Assembly: GCA_021298815.1 (NCBI GenBank)
Contig: JAJTHE010000075.1
Span: forward strand, 1-64,000
Source: Betaproteobacteria bacterium
GTDB lineage: Bacteria; Pseudomonadota; Gammaproteobacteria; Burkholderiales; CAIKXV01
Length of the DNA stretch: 64,000 nucleotides
Reading direction: 5' to 3'
The notes under the pieces were generated by a model. The model ran no database searches. It worked only from the letters and a program-made list of their open reading frames with translations, and had not been told where the DNA came from. A program made the position numbers and the translations under genes. This document shows, piece after piece, positions 58,905 to 64,000 of this stretch (within the stretch, counting starts at the first letter, position 1; every line of letters starts with the position of its first letter).

Positions 58905-60230
58905 TCACTGCGGCCGTGTCAGCGTCTCGATCTCGCGCGATGCCGCGAGCAGGGCCAGGCGGGCGATCACGCCGTAGGCATAGAAGCGGTTGGGCGCGGC
59001 ATCCGGGGCGGCCCGCGGGTCGGGGGTCGAGCACGGGGTCTTGAACGCGAGCGGCACGAAGCTCATGCCGGGGGCGTTCAGGTTCTGGTCCTGGCCGCGT
59101 TCGGTATGCACGCGGTAGAAGCCGCCGACCACGAAGCGATCCATCATGTACACCACCGGCTCGGCCACCGCGCCGTCGACGTTCTCGAAGGTGTAGACGC
59201 CTTCCTGCACCAGCACCTCGTGCACCTCGAGGCCTTCCTTCACCACCGCCATCTTCTTGCGCTGGTTGCGGTTGAGCTGCTGCACCTCGCTCGCGTCGCG
59301 TACCGTCATGATGCCCATGCCGTAGGTGCCGGCATCGGCCTTGACGATCACGAAGGGCTCCTGCTCGATGCCGTACTCGCGGTACTTCGCCTTGATGTCC
59401 GCGAGCATCTCGGACACGTAGCCGGCGACGCATTCCTCGCCCTGCCGGTCCTTGAAGTTGATCCTGCCGCAGCGTTCGAACAGCGGATTGACCATCCACG
59501 GATCGATCTTCAGCAGTTCAGCGAACTCCTGCGCGACGGTGTCGTAGTGTGCGAAGTGCTGCGACTTGCGACGGGTGGTCCAGCCGGCCTGCAGCGGCGG
59601 CAGCACCCATTGTTCGAGGTCCTTCAGGACCTCGGGCACGCCGGCCGACAGGTCGTTGTTGAGCAGCACCACGCAGGGGTCGAAGCCCTCGACGGTCAGC
59701 CTGCGGCCCTTGCGCACCAGAGGTTCGAGGGTGATCGAGCGCCCGTCGTCGAGGGCGATGTCGGTCGGCGCGGTGATCTCGGGCAGCAGCGTGCCGATGC
59801 GCACGACCAGGCCTGCCGCTCGCAGGATGGTGGTCAGGGCGGCCACGTTCTTCAGGTAGAACTGGTTGCGCGTGTGGCTTTCCGGCACCAGCAGCACGCC
59901 GCGGGCTTCCGGGCAGATCTTCTCGATCGCCGACTGGGTCGCCTGCACGCACAGCGGCAGGAAGTCGGGATTCAGGTTGTTGAAGCCGCCGGGGAACAGG
60001 TTGGTGTCGACCGGGGCCAGCTTGAAGCCGCTGTTGCGCAGGTCGACCGATCCGTAGAACGGGCTTTCGTGCTCCTGCCACTGGCTCCGGAACCAGTGCT
60101 CGATCGCGGGCTGCGAGTCCAGGATCCGCTTCTCCAGGTCGGGCAGCGGGCCGGACAACGCGGTCTTCAGGTTCGGGACGGGCGTGGTGGGAATCTGCAT
60201 GGGCATCGACATCGGCTGGGGCGCAATCAC
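58905..60230 (-). CDS. gshA: Glutamate-cysteine ligase, proteobacterial GshA type
   Basis: A 441-residue enzyme for the first step of glutathione synthesis, of the class found beside gshB in betaproteobacteria rather than the E. coli class. Landmarks are FYGSVDLRNSGFKLAPVDTNLFPGGFNNL, VLLVPESHTRN, FVIVKADAGTYGMGIMTVRD and YRVHTERGQDQNLNAPGMSFVPL. The start is uncertain: GTG 60230 is listed, but ATG codons at 60212, 60206 and 60200 are in frame and none has a clear ribosome binding site. Confidence 0.92.
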   Translation of the reverse strand: MIAPQPMSMPMQIPTTPVPNLKTALSGPLPDLEKRILDSQPAIEHWFRSQWQEHESPFYGSVDLRNSGFKLAPVDTNLFPGGFNNLNPDFLPLCVQATQSAIEKICPEARGVLLVPESHTRNQFYLKNVAALTTILRAAGLVVRIGTLLPEITAPTDIALDDGRSITLEPLVRKGRRLTVEGFDPCVVLLNNDLSAGVPEVLKDLEQWVLPPLQAGWTTRRKSQHFAHYDTVAQEFAELLKIDPWMVNPLFERCGRINFKDRQGEECVAGYVSEMLADIKAKYREYGIEQEPFVIVKADAGTYGMGIMTVRDASEVQQLNRNQRKKMAVVKEGLEVHEVLVQEGVYTFENVDGAVAEPVVYMMDRFVVGGFYRVHTERGQDQNLNAPGMSFVPLAFKTPCSTPDPRAAPDAAPNRFYAYGVIARLALLAASREIETLTRPQ

Positions 60231-60259
60231 GTCTGGCCATTTACGTCTGGCGGTCGGGC

Positions 60260-60586
60260 AGTGTAGCCGATCGCGCCGGACGTCTTCGTTACCGGTCGGG
60301 TAGCCGTCATCCGGCAGGCCGGCGGGTCGCCTGGCGGGGTGACCTGGGGGCTACCCCGCGGTTGACCTACATCGGGGCTTCGTCGATCATGACGTGACGA
60401 GGTTTTCCGGGAAGAAGCCTTTCCGAGGATATCGATGACCCTGGCGATGACTCCGGCAATGACCCCGGCGCAGGTCCGGAAGTCCCTGGAGGACAACGGC
60501 ACCTGGCGCGGCCATGCCTGCCAGGGCATGGCGCGTACCGGAGCGGCCCGGATCGGCTGCCGCGCCCGCCGATCCGCTTCCCGTCG
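60260..60586 (+). other. Intergenic region between gshA and the GNAT gene
   Basis: A 327-base divergent gap. It holds a candidate + promoter (TTGACC 60362-60367, GATCAT 60385-60390, 17-base spacer), a possible short ORF at 60435-60590, and a perfect inverted repeat GCCATGCC-N6-GGCATGGC (60511-60532) with no T-run behind it. I see no strong gshA promoter on the - strand and no RNA gene. Confidence 0.5.
60362..60390 (+). promoter_or_regulatory. Candidate promoter upstream of the GNAT gene
   Basis: TTGACC (60362-60367) and GATCAT (60385-60390) with a 17-base spacer. It would give a leader of about 190 bases before the GNAT start. Confidence 0.4.
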
Positions 60587-60590
60587 ATGA
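60435..60590 (+). CDS. Possible short leader ORF coupled to the GNAT gene
   Basis: A 51-codon frame with GAGG seven bases before its ATG, starting MTLAMTPAMTPAQVRKS and ending in an Arg-rich tail. Its TGA overlaps the GNAT ATG as ATGA at 60587-60590, the same coupling seen at other gene pairs in this window. No homology is recognised and it may be spurious. Confidence 0.25.
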   Translation: MTLAMTPAMTPAQVRKSLEDNGTWRGHACQGMARTGAARIGCRARRSASRR

Positions 60591-61129
60591 TCGTCCACGG
60601 CGAGGGAGCACCTGGCGGTGAGGGCCCGCCGAACGACGCCCGTGCGGCGTTCACGATCGAGGCCGCCCGGCCGTCGGACATCCCTGCCACCGCAGCGCTG
60701 GTCGCGCGTCTGTTCGAGATCGAAGCCGACTTCATCCCGGATCCGGCGGTGCAGGCGCGCGCGCTGTCCCTGCTGGTCGCGTTGCCGCCCGACCGGGCGC
60801 GGGTGGCCATCGCGCGCGCAGGCGACGCGGTGGTCGGGACCGCGAGCGCGCAGCTCGTGGTGTCGACCGGCGAGGGCGCGCTGTCGGCTTGGATCGAGGA
60901 CGTGTTCGTCGAGGCCGGCTGGCGCGGCCGTGGTGTCGGGCGCCGGCTGCTCGCCGACCTTCTGGCCTGGGCGCGTGCGCAGGGGGCGGCACGCGCGCAA
61001 CTGCTGATAGACCTCGACAATGCACCGGCGGAGGCGTTCTACGTCCGCCTCGGCTGGGCATCGACCCGCCTGGGCGTCCGCCGGCTGATGCTGACGGTGC
61101 CGGCAGCCGAGGGCGGCAGGCGGGAGTAG
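60587..61129 (+). CDS. GNAT-family N-acetyltransferase
   Basis: A 180-residue acetyltransferase. TIEAARPSDIPATAALVARLFEIEADF is the N-terminal GNAT segment, AWIEDVFVEAGWRGRGVGRRLL contains the acetyl-CoA-binding R/QxxGxG/A-type motif, and AEAFYVRLGW the C-terminal block. The substrate is unknown. It overlaps a possible leader ORF and is followed 83 bases later by a TctC gene. Confidence 0.85.
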   Translation: MIVHGEGAPGGEGPPNDARAAFTIEAARPSDIPATAALVARLFEIEADFIPDPAVQARALSLLVALPPDRARVAIARAGDAVVGTASAQLVVSTGEGALSAWIEDVFVEAGWRGRGVGRRLLADLLAWARAQGAARAQLLIDLDNAPAEAFYVRLGWASTRLGVRRLMLTVPAAEGGRRE

Positions 61130-61212
61130 ACTCTCGCGCTGCCGCGGAACCGCCCGTCCACCCGAAGGCGGACCGTACCTGTCCAGGGACCAGAGGAACC
61201 AAAGGAGATCGC

Positions 61213-62271
61213 GTGAGCCAGATCGTCAAGCACCGGCAGGCAGTCGTTGCAGCCGCTGCATCAATTCGTCGCCCGCAATCGGGGCCTGCCTTGCGCCTGT
61301 CCGCTCGCGGCGCCCTGCGCGGGCCGGTGCCGGCCCTGCTGCTGGCCAGCCTGGCCTGCGGCAGCGTGTCCGCCGCCGAGTTTCCGGCCAAGCCCATCCG
61401 GATGGTGATCCCGTTCGCGCCCGGCGGCAGCAACGACATCGTCGGCCGCATGGTGGGCCAGCAACTGCAGGAGCGCCTCGGGCAGCCAGTGATCATCGAC
61501 AACCGCGCCGGTGCCGGTGGCGTGCTGGGCACCGAGATGGTGGCGCGGGCGCCCGGCGACGGCTACACGCTGCTGATCGTGTCGGTCGCGCATGCGTTCA
61601 ATCCCGCGCTGTACAAGCTCTCGTACGATTCGATCAAGGCGTTCGCGCCGGTCGCGATGGTCGGCAGCGGCCCGAACGTGATGGTGATCAATCCGCAGCT
61701 GCCGGTGAACTCGGTGAAGGAACTGATCGCCTATGCCCGTGCGAATCCCGGCAAGCTGAACCTCGCTTCGGCGGGCATCGGCTCGTTTCAGCACCTGTCG
61801 GGCGAACTGTTCACCCGGATGGCCAAGATCGAGATGACGCACGTGCCGTTCAAGGGTGGCGGCCCGGCGATGACCGACGTTATCGCCGGCCAGTCGCAGG
61901 TGACCATCGGCTCGCTGATCCAGATGCAGGGCCACATCCGCTCCGGTCGGCTGAAGCCGCTGGCCGTGGGCAGCCTGAAGCGCAATCCGACGCTGCCCGA
62001 CCTGCCGTCGATCAACGAGGCAGGCCTGCCCGGCTACGAGGCGATCAACTGGTGGGGCGTGGTCGGGCCGGCGGCGCTGCCGCAGCCGGTGATCGCGAGG
62101 GTAAACAAGGAAGTGAACGCCTCGCTGGCATCGCCGGACATGCTGAAGCGGCTGGAAGGCGAAGGCGCGGTCGCCACGCCGGGCACGCCTGCCGAGTTCG
62201 GCAAGGTCATCGTCGCCGAGACCGCCCGCTGGGGCAAGGTGGTGCGCGAGGCGGGCATCAAGGCGGAATAG
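61213..62271 (+). CDS. TctC/Bug-family periplasmic solute-binding protein, copy 4
   Basis: A 352-residue receptor starting at GTG 61213 with a strong AAAGGAGAT. A long basic N-terminus precedes the hydrophobic signal core (VPALLLASLACGSVSAAE). Then FPAKPIRMVIPFAPGGSNDIVGR, QPVIIDNRAGAGGVLGTEMV, and HVPFKGGGPAMTDVIAGQSQVTIG. No membrane partner genes are near. It separates the GNAT gene from amtB. Ligand unknown. Confidence 0.9.
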   Translation: MSQIVKHRQAVVAAAASIRRPQSGPALRLSARGALRGPVPALLLASLACGSVSAAEFPAKPIRMVIPFAPGGSNDIVGRMVGQQLQERLGQPVIIDNRAGAGGVLGTEMVARAPGDGYTLLIVSVAHAFNPALYKLSYDSIKAFAPVAMVGSGPNVMVINPQLPVNSVKELIAYARANPGKLNLASAGIGSFQHLSGELFTRMAKIEMTHVPFKGGGPAMTDVIAGQSQVTIGSLIQMQGHIRSGRLKPLAVGSLKRNPTLPDLPSINEAGLPGYEAINWWGVVGPAALPQPVIARVNKEVNASLASPDMLKRLEGEGAVATPGTPAEFGKVIVAETARWGKVVREAGIKAE

Positions 62272-62310
62272 ACGCCACCGAGCCGACCCGGGGCATCGCC
62301 CGGGACAGGA

Positions 62311-62340
62311 AAGAAAAACGGGCACCCGAGGGTGCCCGTT
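62311..62340 (-). terminator. Intrinsic terminator of glnK-amtB
   Basis: On the - strand a stem of 10-11 bp (AACGGGCACC / GGTGCCCGTT) with a small loop is followed by TTTTTCTTTCC. It lies 20 bases after the amtB stop. A second dyad CCCGGG-N6-CCCGGG at 62287-62304 lies beside it without a T-run and may serve the convergent TctC gene. Confidence 0.85.
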
Positions 62341-62359
62341 CCCGTTGGTGGCGAAGCGG

Positions 62360-63853
62360 TCAGTTGTATGCTTTCTCGCCGTGCGAGCTGACGTCCAGGC
62401 CTTGCCGTTCTTCCTCCTCGGTCACGCGCAGGCCGACGATCCAGTCAACGATCTTCAGCGCGACGAAGGCTACGACCGCGGACAGCACTACGGCGACGAG
62501 TACGCCCTGGACCTGGATCCAGACCTGGCCGCCGATGCCGGCCGCCAGCGGCTGGCCGCAGACGTTCTTGATGTAGTCGCAGATGCCGGCGCCGCCGAGG
62601 GTCGGCGAGGCGAACACGCCAGTCAGGATGGCACCGACGATGCCGCCGATGCCATGCACGCCGAACACGTCGAGCGCGTCGTCTGCACCGAGCATCCGCT
62701 TCAGGCCGGTCACGCCCCACAGGCACAGGATGCCGGAGACGAAGCCGATCACGATCGCACCCATCGGGCCAACGAAGCCGCAGGCCGGGGTGATCGCCAC
62801 CAGGCCGGCGACCGCACCCGAGGCTGCACCGAGCATGCTCGGCTTGCCCTTGCCCATCCACTCGGCGAAGGTCCAGGCCAGCACCGCGGCCGCGGTGGCG
62901 ACGATCGTGTTGACGAACGCCAGGCCGACCACGCCGTTGGCTTCCAGGTTGGAGCCGACGTTGAAGCCGAACCAGCCGACCCACAGCATCGAGGCGCCGA
63001 TCATCGTGAACACCAGGCTGTGCGGCGGCATGGCTTCACGGCCGAAGCCGACACGCTTGCCCAGCACGTAGGCCGCCACCAGGCCGGCGATGCCGGCGTT
63101 GATGTGCACCACCGTGCCGCCGGCGAAGTCGAGCGCGCCCTTCGCCCAGAGGAGGCCGGCCGCGGCGGTGACCGCTTCCAGCGACTTCTCGTCGGTGATC
63201 GCATCCGGGCCGTCCCAGTACCAGACCATGTGCGCCATCGGCAGGTAGGCGAAGGTGAACCAGATCGCCAGGAACAGCAGCACCGCGGAGAACTTCATCC
63301 GCTCGGCGAACGCGCCGACGATCAGGGCCGGGGTGATCGCCGCGAAGGTGAGCTGGAACACCACGAACATGTACTCGGGGATGTAGGTGTCCTTGCTGAA
63401 GGTCGCAGCGGCCGTCGCGTCGGTCACGCCCGACAGGAACAGCTTGTCGAGGCCGCCGATGATCGGATTGCCGCCGGTGAAGGCAAGCGAATAACCGTAG
63501 ATCACCCAGAGGATGGCGATCATCGAGAAGGTGACGAACACCTGCATCAGAACCGACAGCATGTTCTTCTGCCGGACGAGGCCGCCGTAGAACAGCGCGA
63601 GGCCGGGTATGGTCATGAAGATCACCAGGGCGGTGGCGATGTACATGAACGTGGTGTCGGCCTTGTTGATGTTCGGCGGCTTCGGTGCGTCGGCGGCCGG
63701 TGCAGCGGCCGCCGGTGCGGCGGCGGCGGGCGCTGCCTTCGCCTCTTCGGCCTTGGCTTCCATCTTGGCCGGTTCCGGCGCGGGCTGCGCGATCGCGCCC
63801 GCGCTGAACGCGAGCGAGACGGCAGTGAGCAGGGTCACGAGCAGCTTCTTCAT
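62360..63853 (-). CDS. amtB: AmtB, ammonium transporter
   Basis: Inner-membrane ammonium channel of 497 residues. A cleavable signal peptide (KKLLVTLLTAVSLAFSAGAIAQ) and an Ala/Pro/Glu linker of about 45 residues precede the first membrane helix, longer than in many AmtB proteins. Core motifs are PGLALFYGGLVRQKNMLSVLMQ, PMAHMVWYWDGPD, FAGGTVVHINAGIAGL (pore histidine), and the second pore histidine in VFGVHGIGGIVGAI. GlnK encoded upstream should gate it in response to nitrogen status. Confidence 0.96.
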   Translation of the reverse strand: MKKLLVTLLTAVSLAFSAGAIAQPAPEPAKMEAKAEEAKAAPAAAAPAAAAPAADAPKPPNINKADTTFMYIATALVIFMTIPGLALFYGGLVRQKNMLSVLMQVFVTFSMIAILWVIYGYSLAFTGGNPIIGGLDKLFLSGVTDATAAATFSKDTYIPEYMFVVFQLTFAAITPALIVGAFAERMKFSAVLLFLAIWFTFAYLPMAHMVWYWDGPDAITDEKSLEAVTAAAGLLWAKGALDFAGGTVVHINAGIAGLVAAYVLGKRVGFGREAMPPHSLVFTMIGASMLWVGWFGFNVGSNLEANGVVGLAFVNTIVATAAAVLAWTFAEWMGKGKPSMLGAASGAVAGLVAITPACGFVGPMGAIVIGFVSGILCLWGVTGLKRMLGADDALDVFGVHGIGGIVGAILTGVFASPTLGGAGICDYIKNVCGQPLAAGIGGQVWIQVQGVLVAVVLSAVVAFVALKIVDWIVGLRVTEEEERQGLDVSSHGEKAYN

Positions 63854-63892
63854 GCGATCTCCCGATCTTGTTCTTCGGTTGGCAGGGCGTGG

Positions 63893-64000
<108 letters not shown>

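Overview
The window is GC-rich, gene-dense DNA with bacterial gene order and no rRNA, tRNA, CRISPR array or transposase that I could recognise. The content points to a betaproteobacterium, most likely Burkholderiales. The evidence is a metX-metW pair, a gshA-gshB-EIIA-HPr-EI string next to glnK-amtB, HslV with a short N-terminal extension, mreBCD-mrdAB-rlpA beside gatCAB, and four orphan TctC (Bug) receptors. This assignment is an inference from gene content.

Bases 1-12750 form one zinc acquisition region on the + strand: the end of tonB, exbB and exbD; a small His-rich membrane protein with a ZnuCBA-type ABC importer; a Zur-type regulator with two COG0523 (CobW-like) GTPases, a MacB/LolCDE-like ABC pair with a His-rich loop and a DUF3299-like protein; an intrinsic terminator; and a ZnuD-like TonB-dependent receptor. 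A shared palindrome, GCAAC-N3-ATTGC, lies before the znu block, before zur and before the receptor. I propose it is the Zur operator.

Bases 12800-28200 are housekeeping: hslVU with a P-type ATPase one base behind; the rod-shape and cell-wall operon mreB-mreC-mreD-mrdA-rodA-rlpA on the - strand; and gatCAB divergent from it. A beheaded VPxPA-CTERM-like gene follows gatB.

Bases 28180-37560 hold a metal-resistance module. A sensor kinase and response regulator are divergent from an outer-membrane factor, an unusually built adaptor and an HME-RND pump, followed by two small periplasmic proteins. A perfect GATTAC-N6-GTAATC palindrome sits between the divergent arms.

Bases 37600-53340 are accessory catabolism plus some housekeeping. 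They hold an amidohydrolase, a soluble tandem Cache-CheW protein, TctC receptors, an alpha/beta hydrolase, pyrE/xthA/ampG, and a set made of a class II aldolase, a FAH-family enzyme and a two-domain VOC protein.

Bases 53350-64000 carry metX-metW under a SAM-II riboswitch with its own promoter and terminator, a regulatory-type PTS (EIIA, HPr, EI) joined to gshB and gshA, a GNAT acetyltransferase with a long leader, a fourth TctC, and amtB behind the tail of glnK.
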